DNA of 64,000 bases. Origin: UBA10107 sp963835585. GTDB lineage: Archaea; Nanobdellota; Nanobdellia; Woesearchaeales; UBA10107. The notes below the pieces were generated by a model. That model made no database searches. It was not told the DNA's origin and worked only from the letters and a program-made list of their open reading frames with translations. Positions 1-8,328 of this stretch are shown in pieces. Positions within the stretch are counted from its first letter, which is position 1. Every line of letters starts with the position of its first letter. Location: assembly GCA_963835585.1 (NCBI GenBank), contig CAWIGF010000003.1, positions 372,001 to 436,000 of the forward strand, given 5' to 3'. A program made the position numbers and the translations under genes.

Positions 1-1339
1 TGCATGAAGTTGATATAGAAAATATTTCTTCTGGAGCTCCTTTTGCTATTAAGTATCGCTCGTTCTTTTTCTGTACGACAATACCTATTCTTTTTCTGAT
101 GAAATCAAATGGAATCTCGTCTATTTTTTTATTTCCATCCAGCGTAAGATTGCTTCCGAATTTCATTATTGCATTATCAAGTGGATTCTTTATTCCGGTC
201 TGGAAGCAACTGTTGATGAAGGCCTCTTGAAGAACTTCCTTGTTTTCTTTCCCGCTTATTCCAATGTATTTTATTAGTTTGATGTTATCTTCTGTTAAAG
301 TTCCAGTCTTGTCAGTGCATAATACATCCATGCTACCAAACGTTGGTATCGAAGATAATTTTTTCACTATTGCCCCTTTTTTCCCCATCCCGATGGAACC
401 CTTTGCCATAGTAATAGATACTATCGCCGGAAGAAGTTCAGGAGTCAAACCTACCGCGATGGCCATAGCGAATAGAAATGCTTCAAGGAAATTCTTCTCC
501 ACCAAGCCCCCTACGAGCAAGATGAATAGGACAAGAATTATTGTCGCTTTTATAATTAGATAGCCGAATGATTTTATGCCGATCTCAAATTCGTTGTTGG
601 ATGATGGCCCAGAGATACTCTTCGCAATCTTTCCAAATTCTGTTTCTTTGCCTATCCGTATTATGACGGCCGTAGCTGTGCCGCTTATGACATTTGTTCC
701 GCGGAAAACTATATTTGAGAGACTAGTTAGTGAGTATGTTCCTTCCCTTAATTTATTAGCATCTTTCTCCGAAGGAGATGATTCTCCAGTAAGTGCAGCC
801 TGATTAACGAAGAAATCCTTCGCTTCAAGTATCCTTGCATCGGCAGGTACAAAATCTCCTGCGCTCAAGAAAATTATGTCGCCAGTGACCAATCTTTCGA
901 ATTTTATTTCTTTTTTTTCGCCGTCCCTGAGAACTGTCGCTGTAGTGGTTATTCTCTCTTTTAATTTTTCAGCCGCCTTGTCTGCTCTGTATTCCTGAAT
1001 GAAGTCAAGAAGGACACTGATGATGATAATGACACCAATTATAATCGCATCAATGTGATTTCCCAAAAAATACGAAACACCAGCTGCAAAAAGAAGTATT
1101 AATACCAATGGATTCAGAAAGTTCGAGAGGAGTTGCAAAACAGGATTTTTTTGTTTTTTTATTATTATTGAATTAGGCCCAAATGTTGCAAAACGTTTCT
1201 CAGCTTCATACTGATTCAATCCATTTTCTGAGGAATCAATTCTTTGAAGAACTTTCTCTAGGGGCAATGCTGCAGCCATATCAAGAGATACCTTTGCAAG
1301 CATGTCTGAATTGACCTCCATGCCCTTTTTTTGATTCAT
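1..1339 (-). CDS. mgtA: Mg2+-transporting P-type ATPase (MgtA/MgtB type), N-terminal part
   Basis: The first 446 codons are present; the C-terminal half lies beyond the left edge. The order fits a P3-type ATPase: a cytoplasmic N-terminus, two membrane helices near residues 70-115, an actuator domain with TGES at 184-187, a membrane helix with TPELLP at 299-304, and the phosphorylated aspartate in DKTGT at 343-347. The TPELLP motif followed by a short basic stretch is typical of magnesium importers (TPEMLP) rather than calcium pumps. By family it would drive Mg2+ uptake across the membrane using ATP. The ATG at 1339 is supported by a TATA-like TATATAAA at 1364-1371 on this strand, about 28 bp upstream, so the mRNA is probably leaderless. 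An MgtC homologue lies far away near 49.4 kb. Confidence 0.9.
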   Translation of the reverse strand, partial: MNQKKGMEVNSDMLAKVSLDMAAALPLEKVLQRIDSSENGLNQYEAEKRFATFGPNSIIIKKQKNPVLQLLSNFLNPLVLILLFAAGVSYFLGNHIDAIIIGVIIIISVLLDFIQEYRADKAAEKLKERITTTATVLRDGEKKEIKFERLVTGDIIFLSAGDFVPADARILEAKDFFVNQAALTGESSPSEKDANKLREGTYSLTSLSNIVFRGTNVISGTATAVIIRIGKETEFGKIAKSISGPSSNNEFEIGIKSFGYLIIKATIILVLFILLVGGLVEKNFLEAFLFAMAIAVGLTPELLPAIVSITMAKGSIGMGKKGAIVKKLSSIPTFGSMDVLCTDKTGTLTEDNIKLIKYIGISGKENKEVLQEAFINSCFQTGIKNPLDNAIMKFGSNLTLDGNKKIDEIPFDFIRKRIGIVVQKKNERYLIAKGAPEEIFSISTSC

Positions 1340-1423
1340 ATAAACATTAAACCAATTATTCAGTATATAAAAATCTAATCATGTACAGCAACTTTTTTAA
1401 ACAGGGTTCTTTCTATTCTTGAC

Positions 1424-2512
1424 ATGGGGATTCAGGAAAATATTCAAGAGCTTGAAGATAGAATAGCAAATACAAAATACAACAAAAGTACTCAGCGCGC
1501 CATAGGCCTTTACAAGGCTCAATTAGCCAAATTAAAGGAAGATATCGTGAGAAAGGCCTCAAAAGGAGGAAAGTCGGAAGGGTACGCCGTAAAGAAATCT
1601 GGTGACGGAACTGTTGTTCTTCTTGGTTTTCCGAGTGTCGGAAAATCGACAATTTTGAATGCATTGACTGATGCGAAGTCAGCGGTCGCTGCATATGAAT
1701 TTACGACATTAACATGCATTCCAGGGGTAATGAAGTATAAGCACGCGAAAATACAAATTCTTGACTTGCCAGGGATTGTCCGTGGCGCAGCATCGGGAAG
1801 AGGTCGTGGAAAAGAAGTTCTTGCCGTAATGAGAAATGCTGATTTGATTATGATAATAGTTGAGGGTAAGAAACCAGAACACTATGAGGCGTTAATGTCC
1901 GAAATCTATGATTCAGGAATACGAGTAAACCAGAAACAGCCTATAATCAAGATACGAAAAACGACAAAAGACGGCATAAAGGTTGGAAGAACAGTAAAAA
2001 CAGACGTGGATGATGATACAATCAAGGCAATACTGAAAGAATATAAAATCAACAATGCCGATGTCGTGCTTCGAAGCAACTTCACAATAGACCAATTCAT
2101 CGATGCAGTCGAGGGAAACAAGATATATCTTCCTGCCATCGTGACAATCAACAAGTCTGATTTGCTCACTGAGGATGAAATTGATAAGGTAAACAAAGAA
2201 ATCAACCCAGATCTGTTCATTTCCGCCCAGAATGGAATTAACATAGACCGGTTGAAAGAATTGATTTTTGATAGGCTTGAACTGATGGAGATTTTTTTGA
2301 AGGAAACAAAAAAGCAAGCAGACATGGAAGAGCCTATGATAGTTAAAATTGATGCAAAAATAGTGGACATTTGCAACAAATTGCACAAGGATTTTGTCAC
2401 AAAATTCAAGTTTGCTAGGGTATGGGGCCCTTCTTCGAAATTTCCCGGGCAGAAATTCAATTTGAATCATGTAATGAAAGATGGCGATGTTCTTGAGATA
2501 CACTTGATGTAA
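1424..2512 (+). CDS. Drg/Rbg-family GTPase with TGS domain
   Basis: This is a 362-residue member of the developmentally regulated GTP-binding (Drg) family of OBG-related GTPases, conserved in archaea and eukaryotes and linked to ribosome function. An N-terminal basic helical region (1-60) precedes the G domain: P-loop GFPSVGKST at 68-76, DLPG at 114-117 and NKSD at 243-246. A TGS domain fills the last 70 residues, ending in GDVLEIHLM. Length matches the family (about 360-370). TTTAAA at 1396-1401 sits about 25 bp before the ATG, so it should be transcribed alone and leaderless. The exact cellular role is not shown by the sequence. Confidence 0.92.
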   Translation: MGIQENIQELEDRIANTKYNKSTQRAIGLYKAQLAKLKEDIVRKASKGGKSEGYAVKKSGDGTVVLLGFPSVGKSTILNALTDAKSAVAAYEFTTLTCIPGVMKYKHAKIQILDLPGIVRGAASGRGRGKEVLAVMRNADLIMIIVEGKKPEHYEALMSEIYDSGIRVNQKQPIIKIRKTTKDGIKVGRTVKTDVDDDTIKAILKEYKINNADVVLRSNFTIDQFIDAVEGNKIYLPAIVTINKSDLLTEDEIDKVNKEINPDLFISAQNGINIDRLKELIFDRLELMEIFLKETKKQADMEEPMIVKIDAKIVDICNKLHKDFVTKFKFARVWGPSSKFPGQKFNLNHVMKDGDVLEIHLM

Positions 2513-2581
2513 ATTTCGATGGAGACAACAATTCAGAATATTGAGACATTTTCTAAGAAGAACGTAATTAATGTGGTTAAA

Positions 2582-3307
2582 TTATAATTTTTTCCATAAA
2601 TTATTAAAATAATCTGCTAAAATCCTGCCAAGGGTCTCACTCTTGAACCAGACGGCTGAATAGTCGCTTTTCTTAGATTCTTTTCTCAATGAAATTATGA
2701 TCAAAGAATTATCATAAACTGAGAAATGTGTTTCTTTTAAGTCATAGTTTTTTATTTCAACTCCTACTTTCTTAAGCCATTTGATTGCTTCATTGTTTTT
2801 TTCTATTGGTCCCAAGGCATGCACAACAACACCTTCTTTTACTTTTTCGCCGAGTAATTTTATCAGTTCTGCATCGACTCTCCAATGCTTTGCAGTATAA
2901 AGGATAGATTTCTTTGCTTCTCTAACGGAATCCTTTATCTTCTTGAAATAAGCTTCCCTTGTTGTTGTTATTTGTATTATTTCTTTTTCAGCAGCAGGAA
3001 CTTTCATCTCTATTTTCTCAAGGTCGTTCTTGATCTTTTCAATTTCTTCTTTTTTTCTTTCAAGTTCTCCTTTAATGATGTTTTTAGGGTCATTTGCCCT
3101 GTAAGAAAGTGGTTTCTGCGATATTTGGGTTATATAGCCGTTCTCATGTAACCATTTGACATTCTCGTATATCTTGCATGCTGGGACTTTGCAGTGCTTT
3201 GCAATCTGCTGTATCGTTCCTGACCGTATCTGGATCAACGCAAGATAGGTTTCTGCCTTGTAGCTGCTTAATCCTATGTCGGCCAGTATTTTCCTAAGCT
3301 CATCCAT
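2582..3307 (-). CDS. TrmB-family transcriptional regulator
   Basis: A 241-residue protein with an N-terminal winged helix-turn-helix of TrmB type (residues 1-75), which contains the usual GLSSYKAETYLAL and VPACKIYENVKWL helices. A Lys/Glu-rich coiled coil follows (80-125), then a C-terminal PLD-like sensor domain (about 130-241). TrmB proteins act as sugar- or metabolite-responsive repressors or activators in archaea. It is divergent from a HAD phosphatase gene, and the two ATGs are equally far from a single TATA element. A perfect palindrome lies between that element and this start codon, a position typical for autorepression. The effector is unknown. Confidence 0.85.
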   Translation of the reverse strand: MDELRKILADIGLSSYKAETYLALIQIRSGTIQQIAKHCKVPACKIYENVKWLHENGYITQISQKPLSYRANDPKNIIKGELERKKEEIEKIKNDLEKIEMKVPAAEKEIIQITTTREAYFKKIKDSVREAKKSILYTAKHWRVDAELIKLLGEKVKEGVVVHALGPIEKNNEAIKWLKKVGVEIKNYDLKETHFSVYDNSLIIISLRKESKKSDYSAVWFKSETLGRILADYFNNLWKKL

Positions 3308-3312
3308 ATTAC

Positions 3313-3326
3313 TACTACTAGTAGTA
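3313..3326. promoter_or_regulatory. 14-bp perfect palindrome, candidate TrmB operator
   Basis: TACTACTAGTAGTA is a perfect inverted repeat. It lies between the shared TATA element (3333-3338) and the TrmB start codon at 3307, so it would cover the transcription start of the regulator gene. Bound protein would block RNA polymerase on the trmB side and possibly also affect the HAD gene. Operator function is inferred from symmetry and position only. Confidence 0.55.
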
Positions 3327-3332
3327 AATTAC

Positions 3333-3338
3333 TTATAA
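3333..3338. promoter_or_regulatory. Shared symmetric TATA box for trmB-like and HAD genes
   Basis: TTATAA is palindromic and is centred at 3335.5. It is exactly 28.5 bp from the ATG of the minus-strand regulator (3307) and 28.5 bp from the ATG of the plus-strand HAD gene (3364). One TBP site could therefore direct both leaderless transcripts. Confidence 0.65.
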
Positions 3339-3363
3339 ATGTTTCCTTCGGCATATTTTTCTT

Positions 3364-4569
3364 ATGGACAAATACAGATACAAGTTAGTTGCTTTTGATG
3401 TTGATGACACTCTTGTTGAATCTCCTGTTTATTTCCCGCACATCTGGCGGGTTCTGAATCAAAAATTTGGGACAAAAAAAGAAGATGATAAAATTGAAGC
3501 TAGATATAGAAAAGGGGAAATAAATTATGAGCAATGGGTTTATGAAATTCTTTCCTTGTATAAGAAGAAAGGAGTGAACAAGAAGAAAATGATGGATGCA
3601 GTAAGCCAAATTAAGCCAGTAAAAGGAGCGCATGAGACACTGAAGCGACTGAAAAAAGCAGGAATGAAGCTAGGCATAATATCAGGAAGCCTTGATATCG
3701 TCCTAAATACTGCTTTTCCTGATGTTTCTTTTGATTATCTTGAAATTAACAAGATTTTTTTTGATTCTAATGGCAAAATAAAAGGATGGAAACCAACGCA
3801 ATATGGGGATGGAAGTGGTAAAGCAAAGGGACTGATTAGCATGGTAAGAGATATGTATGATATTGATGAAACAGAACGTGTGCTTGCGAAAGTTGATAGC
3901 AGTAGTCGAAGTTATGTGAAAAAATGTATAGATTATTATTTGGAAAGGAGTGTTTACGTAGGTGATGGTAGGAATGATGCACTTGCAATCAAGACCGCGG
4001 GTTGTGGTATATTGTTCTGCCCACATCCTGATGATTCCGAATTGAGAAAAATAACCAATGTTGTCATTGAAAAAGATGAGCATGGAGAAAGAGATTTGAG
4101 AGATATTCTGGGGCCAATCTGGGAACTTCATATGATTACAAAAAATAAAAAAGTCAACGTAAGCAGAAAAACATATAGATTGGCGCAGAAACTAGTAAAT
4201 AAAGGCGAGAGTGTTGATTTAATAGTGTATCGTGCGCTTGCAAGCAGGTATGACGAACTAATAGAGGATGGGGGTAAAAGCATGGATTCAATAGCGTATG
4301 ACGCACTTGCAAACAGTTATGATATAATCAAAAAGCAACAAATCTCGCCTAGCGATTTAAGTGATTCAGCCATGATTCGAAATTGTAAGTTTCTCGGAGA
4401 GTTTCTCAGGGATCTTCCTGAACTTCTGCTTGATGAGGCATTATATCCTTTTCGAAAATACGGCTTTTTTGATGGCATAAAATATTATTTTGAATATCTA
4501 TATGATCCAAGCCATAAAAAAAGAGCTGACGTGGAGGAATGGGTAAATTGCATGAAAGAACCTGATTAG
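3364..4569 (+). CDS. HAD-superfamily phosphatase with repeat-bearing C-terminal extension
   Basis: A 401-residue protein. Its first 250 residues form a phosphoserine-phosphatase-like HAD domain: nucleophile motif DVDDT at 12-16, motif II Ser/Thr in IISGS, and the acidic metal site GDGRND. Such enzymes hydrolyse small phosphomonoesters; the substrate cannot be read from the sequence. The remaining 150 residues are unusual for the family. They include two adjacent 23-residue units that resemble each other (SVDLIVYRALASRYDELI and SMDSIAYDALANSYDIIK), encoded by 69-bp units near 4210-4345. The end is rich in Tyr, Phe and acidic residues. The gene shares a promoter with the divergent TrmB regulator, so it may be its target. 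Confidence 0.75.
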   Translation: MDKYRYKLVAFDVDDTLVESPVYFPHIWRVLNQKFGTKKEDDKIEARYRKGEINYEQWVYEILSLYKKKGVNKKKMMDAVSQIKPVKGAHETLKRLKKAGMKLGIISGSLDIVLNTAFPDVSFDYLEINKIFFDSNGKIKGWKPTQYGDGSGKAKGLISMVRDMYDIDETERVLAKVDSSSRSYVKKCIDYYLERSVYVGDGRNDALAIKTAGCGILFCPHPDDSELRKITNVVIEKDEHGERDLRDILGPIWELHMITKNKKVNVSRKTYRLAQKLVNKGESVDLIVYRALASRYDELIEDGGKSMDSIAYDALANSYDIIKKQQISPSDLSDSAMIRNCKFLGEFLRDLPELLLDEALYPFRKYGFFDGIKYYFEYLYDPSHKKRADVEEWVNCMKEPD

Positions 4570-4618
4570 TATTAAAATAAATAGAAACCAATAAAAACAC
4601 CCAATAATCCTTAATTCT

Positions 4619-6517
4619 ATGAAAATAACCTTTCCAGACGGTTCAGTAAAAGAGTTTCCAAAAGGAACAACTGGCCTAGAAATCGCAAAATCAATAGGCG
4701 AAAGACTTGCCATGGCGGCATTGGCCGTTGAAGTCAATGGAAAATTGCAGGACCTCACAAGAAAGATAGATTCTGATGCAAAGATACGGATTATAACTTT
4801 CAAGGACAAGGAAGGCGTTGAGGTGTTCAGACATTCCACTGCTCATTTATTGGCGAATGCAATAATTGAATTATTCCCTGAAGCTAAGGTTACTATCGGC
4901 CCTGTTGTCGAAGAAGGATTCTATTATGATATTGATCATCCACCATTCACGCCATCGGATCTTGAGAAAATAGAAAAACGAATGGGGGAAATTGTCGCAA
5001 AGAAAGTCCCGATTGAAAGACTCGAATTAAAAAAAGAAGAAGCGCTAAAAATATTCAAGAACAATCCGTATAAAACAGAGATTGTCAAGCAGATTGACGC
5101 GAAAGACACAATCTCAGCGTACAAACAGGGAAATTTTGTCGACTTGTGCAGGGGACCGCATGTTCCGAACACATTATATCTAAAAGCATTTAAATTGACA
5201 AAAATATCTTCAGCATACTGGAAAGGCGACGCAAAAAATAAACAATTACAACGTATTTACGGGATTTCTTTTCCAGAGAAGAAACAGCTTGATGAATATC
5301 TTAAAAACGTCGAGGAAGCGTCAAAACGAGACCATAGAAAGCTTGGAAAGGAACTTGAATTATTTATGTTCGACGATTTATCTCCTGGAAGTCCGTTCTT
5401 TTTGCCGAAAGGAACCACACTATACAATGAATTGTTGAAATTCATGCGTGAAGAATATATGAAGAGAGGTTACAAGGAAGTAATCACTCCACAGATATTC
5501 AACAAGAAACTATGGGAGACATCTGGGCATTGGGAACACTTCAGGGAAAATATGTTTATCTTGAATGTCGATGGTGAAGAATCTGCACTAAAGCCCATGA
5601 ACTGCCCGTCTCATCTTGTCTTGTTCAAAAATTCAACAAAAAGTTACAGGGATTTACCTTTGAGAATCGCTGATTTTTGCATGCTTCATAGGAATGAATT
5701 AAAAGGAGTGCTTGGTGGATTAACAAGAGTGAGAAAGTTTTCGCAAGATGACGCCCACATCTTCTGCACTGAAGACCAGATTGAAGAAGAAGTCTTCATG
5801 ATGCTCGAGTTCATAAAATATGTATGGGAGAGAGTGTTTAATTTCAAGCTAAAGTATTATCTTTCGACAAAACCAGACAAGGCTCTCGGAACGGAAGCGA
5901 TGTGGAAAAAAGCGGAAAAGCAGCTTGCAGGAGCCTTGGAAAAAGCAAAAATTCAATATGATCTAAAACCAGGAGATGGGGCATTCTACGGACCAAAAAT
6001 AGATATAGATATTCAGGATGCGTTTGGAAGGAAATGGCAGTGTCCGACATGCCAGCTTGACTTTAATATGCCATCGCGATTTAATGCAACATACGAAGCG
6101 AAGGATGGAACGAAGAAAAATCCTGTCATGATTCACAGGGCTGTGTACGGAAGCATGGAACGCTTCATTGCCTTGCTGATTGAGCATTACGCAGGAAAAT
6201 TCCCGTTATGGTTGAGTCCTGTTCAAATCAAGATACTGCCAATAGCCGATAGGCACAACGAATATGCAAACAAAATCGCTTCGATGATGAAAAACAAAGG
6301 AATCCGCGTCGAGGTTGACACACGGACAGAATCTACTCCTAAGAAGGTGCGAGATGCGCAGCTTGAACAAGTCAATTACATCCTTGTTATCGGGGATAAA
6401 GAACAACAAAATGGTACTGTAAACGTAAGAACCCGCGATAATGTCGTCCACGGCGAAAGGAAAGTTGATATTCTTGTAAAAGAATTGCTCGATGAAATAG
6501 CTACAAAAAAAATTTAA
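4619..6517 (+). CDS. thrS: Threonyl-tRNA synthetase, bacterial-type
   Basis: A 632-residue class II synthetase that charges tRNA-Thr. Domains in order: TGS (1-60), N2/SAD editing domain with HSTAHLL near residue 77 and the later CRGPH motif, the catalytic core, and a C-terminal anticodon-binding domain. The three zinc ligands are visible: Cys in MNCPSH, His in DDAHIF and His in MIHRAVYG. Motif 2 arginine lies in the RVRKFSQDDAH segment. The TGS and N2 domains are typical of bacterial and eukaryotic ThrRS; most archaeal enzymes instead carry a DTD-like editing domain, so this gene suggests transfer. It ends convergently with the next gene and overlaps it by 4 bp. An AT-rich stretch (CAATAAAA, about 4589-4596) may be the TATA element. 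Confidence 0.95.
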   Translation: MKITFPDGSVKEFPKGTTGLEIAKSIGERLAMAALAVEVNGKLQDLTRKIDSDAKIRIITFKDKEGVEVFRHSTAHLLANAIIELFPEAKVTIGPVVEEGFYYDIDHPPFTPSDLEKIEKRMGEIVAKKVPIERLELKKEEALKIFKNNPYKTEIVKQIDAKDTISAYKQGNFVDLCRGPHVPNTLYLKAFKLTKISSAYWKGDAKNKQLQRIYGISFPEKKQLDEYLKNVEEASKRDHRKLGKELELFMFDDLSPGSPFFLPKGTTLYNELLKFMREEYMKRGYKEVITPQIFNKKLWETSGHWEHFRENMFILNVDGEESALKPMNCPSHLVLFKNSTKSYRDLPLRIADFCMLHRNELKGVLGGLTRVRKFSQDDAHIFCTEDQIEEEVFMMLEFIKYVWERVFNFKLKYYLSTKPDKALGTEAMWKKAEKQLAGALEKAKIQYDLKPGDGAFYGPKIDIDIQDAFGRKWQCPTCQLDFNMPSRFNATYEAKDGTKKNPVMIHRAVYGSMERFIALLIEHYAGKFPLWLSPVQIKILPIADRHNEYANKIASMMKNKGIRVEVDTRTESTPKKVRDAQLEQVNYILVIGDKEQQNGTVNVRTRDNVVHGERKVDILVKELLDEIATKKI

Positions 6518-7095
6518 CCTACTTTTTTATGCAATTTTCTCAGCATAAATACATCTTGCATATAACGCGTTGCAGAGACAAGTCCAACAACTGCGGTAAG
6601 CAGCACAAAGTAGACCGAGAAATCGAAGATATGGGAGAAAAGATTAAGGACGAGAAGCGGGAACGCTATGCCTTGCAAGGTCGTTGTTAATTTACCTATA
6701 AACCTGGCGTGAGGTATACCAATTCTTGAGAAAAAAGCATAGATTGCAAAAGGAGCAGCGAGTATTTCCCTTGTCATTATTAAAAGGATTTCAATAAAAT
6801 GAACCTCATTAAGAAATAAGCTTTGCCTTGACCAGATTACAATTGCAATAACCGTACTGAGCAAAAGAATCCTATCTGCCACTATGTCAAATTTTCTTCC
6901 AAATTCAGTTACCTGGTTCAGTTTTCGAGCCATATGCCCGTCAAGGAAATCGGTAATCGCACCGACAATAAATGCAATGACAATGACATTGAGATCTACC
7001 TTGAAAAAAATAAGAGACAGGATAAACGCAGAAATTATCACTCTTGACAATGTTACGGTATTTGGAACATTGTATATGTTTTCCTTCTTCTTCAT
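6514..7095 (-). CDS. CDP-alcohol phosphatidyltransferase family membrane enzyme
   Basis: A 193-residue integral membrane protein with the full CDP-alcohol phosphotransferase signature: DG, two residues, AR, then G, D and D at the usual spacing in DFLDGHMARKL...FGRKFDIVADR. About five hydrophobic segments follow. The family joins a CDP-activated lipid to a polar alcohol such as glycerol phosphate or inositol phosphate. In archaea the lipid would be CDP-archaeol; the acceptor is not resolved. Longer in-frame starts exist at 7104 and, as TTG, at 7116. I chose the ATG at 7095 because it lies 28.5 bp from the TTTAAA that this gene shares with the divergent peroxiredoxin gene. Confidence 0.85.
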   Translation of the reverse strand: MKKKENIYNVPNTVTLSRVIISAFILSLIFFKVDLNVIVIAFIVGAITDFLDGHMARKLNQVTEFGRKFDIVADRILLLSTVIAIVIWSRQSLFLNEVHFIEILLIMTREILAAPFAIYAFFSRIGIPHARFIGKLTTTLQGIAFPLLVLNLFSHIFDFSVYFVLLTAVVGLVSATRYMQDVFMLRKLHKKVG

Positions 7096-7120
7096 TATAC
7101 ACATAATAAATAGCAACTTT

Positions 7121-7126
7121 TTTAAA
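7121..7126. promoter_or_regulatory. Shared TATA box between phosphatidyltransferase and peroxiredoxin genes
   Basis: TTTAAA, itself palindromic, is centred 28.5 bp from the ATG at 7095 on the minus strand and 25.5 bp from the ATG at 7149 on the plus strand. No second TATA-like element is obvious in this 53-bp intergenic region, so one site probably serves both genes. Confidence 0.6.
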
Positions 7127-7148
7127 GGTTGTTGTTAAATATAGTCAT

Positions 7149-7616
7149 ATGGGGTTGAAATATGAGTCAAGTGCTCCAGAGTTCTCGCTCAAGGACAAAA
7201 ACGATGTAGTGAATAAACTCAAGGACGTCAAGTCAGAGTACGTTGTAGTCTACTTCTATCCCAAGGACAATACACCTGGATGCACCATAGAGGCCATTGA
7301 TTTCTCGAAGAACATGCATAATTTCAAGAAAATAAAAACTACAGTTATTGGGATATCTGGAGGAAACAACAAAACGAAGGCGCAGTTCTGCAGCAAGCAC
7401 AATCTTAGATTAATATTACTTTCAGATCCTGATTTCAAAGTTGCAAGAAAATACAAATCATATGGACAGAAATCATTTATAGGTAGGAAATACACAGGTA
7501 TATTCAGGAATACGTTCGTATTGGATAAAAACCACAAAATAATAAAAATATTTGAAAAAGTCAATCCTATCGGTCATGCGGAAAAAGTCATAGAGTTCAT
7601 AAAAAGTAAAAAATAA
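7149..7616 (+). CDS. Peroxiredoxin, PrxQ/BCP type
   Basis: A 155-residue thiol peroxidase of the thioredoxin fold that reduces hydrogen peroxide or organic hydroperoxides in the cytoplasm. The peroxidatic cysteine is in YPKDNTPGCTIEA. The residue five positions later, where many PrxQ proteins have the resolving cysteine, is Ile. Another Cys occurs in QFCSKHN and could serve, or the enzyme may be 1-Cys. The next gene, 11 bp downstream, is superoxide dismutase, so the two probably form an oxygen-defence operon that removes superoxide and then peroxide. The transcript should be leaderless. Confidence 0.9.
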   Translation: MGLKYESSAPEFSLKDKNDVVNKLKDVKSEYVVVYFYPKDNTPGCTIEAIDFSKNMHNFKKIKTTVIGISGGNNKTKAQFCSKHNLRLILLSDPDFKVARKYKSYGQKSFIGRKYTGIFRNTFVLDKNHKIIKIFEKVNPIGHAEKVIEFIKSKK

Positions 7617-7627
7617 AGGAGGGACAC

Positions 7628-8194
7628 ATGTACATAGCAAAAGACTTCAAGCAATTAATCGGAATGGAAGGACTCAGCGAAAAGCTTCTGACAAACCACT
7701 TCAAATTATATGAAGGGTATGTTACGAACGTGAATAAGCTATCAGATATGTTCAAAACAACAGAGCAAGGGACTCCTCAGTATGCGGAACTGAAACGAAG
7801 ATTTGGATGGGAGTTTAACGGCATGAGACTGCACGAATTCTACTTTGAAAATTTATCAAGGGTTTCATCAAAAATAGATATGAAATCAAAATTGGCAAGG
7901 CAAATTATAGCTGATTTCGGCTCTATGGAAAATTGGGAGAAAGATTTCAGGGCAAGTTGTGCAATGAGAGGAATTGGATGGGTCATCCTCGTGTATGATT
8001 CTGTTGCGAAAAGATTGTTCAATCTCTGGATAAACGAGCATGATGTCGGCCATCTAGCTGGCACGATTCCTATTTTGGTCGCAGATGTCTTCGAACATGC
8101 ATACATGACTGACTACGGAATTGCCCGGGCAGACTATATCAACGCATTGATGAAGTCAATAAACTGGAAAGAAGCTGAAAGGCGCCTTTCCTAA
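7628..8194 (+). CDS. sod: Fe/Mn-type superoxide dismutase, variant
   Basis: A 188-residue protein. The four metal ligands of Fe/Mn SOD are recognisable: His in LTNHFKLYEGYV, His in MRLHEFYFE, and Asp and His in DVFEHAYMTDYG. The first helix differs from classic enzymes. The active-site Tyr comes seven, not eight, residues after the first ligand, and the paired His that normally follow that ligand are absent. The motif HDVGHLAGT is kept. It should convert superoxide to peroxide and oxygen. The sequence GGAGGG lies just before the ATG, so it is translated from the peroxiredoxin transcript. Metal choice cannot be told from sequence. Confidence 0.85.
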   Translation: MYIAKDFKQLIGMEGLSEKLLTNHFKLYEGYVTNVNKLSDMFKTTEQGTPQYAELKRRFGWEFNGMRLHEFYFENLSRVSSKIDMKSKLARQIIADFGSMENWEKDFRASCAMRGIGWVILVYDSVAKRLFNLWINEHDVGHLAGTIPILVADVFEHAYMTDYGIARADYINALMKSINWKEAERRLS

Positions 8195-8239
8195 TTATTT
8201 TCTTCACTCTTTGTAACTATATTTTTTTGAACAATAATA

Positions 8240-8328
8240 TTTATAAAGAGAACCTGACCAAACACACAATACCTTGTATGCAATAAGGATAATCCATACA
8301 ACATATTGATATTTTCAGTATTGGTCAG
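8240..8328. promoter_or_regulatory. Promoter and split inverted repeat upstream of ribonucleotide reductase
   Basis: TTTATAAA at 8240-8247 predicts a start near 8270, giving an unusually long leader of about 80 nt. CTGACCAA at 8254-8261 is repeated in inverse as TTGGTCAG at 8321-8328. The right arm reads GTATTGGTCAG, and the left region carries the complementary CTGACCAA and a separate CAATAC at 8267-8272. The left arm lies between TATA and the predicted start, so a protein-binding site is more likely than an RNA hairpin. Function is inferred. Confidence 0.45.

Noticed and set aside
1906..2503. Two long minus-strand frames (184 and 196 residues) opposite the Drg gene
   Set aside because: They have no family motif, low-complexity Phe/Ile/Cys-rich products and lie fully opposite a well-conserved gene; they are shadow frames.
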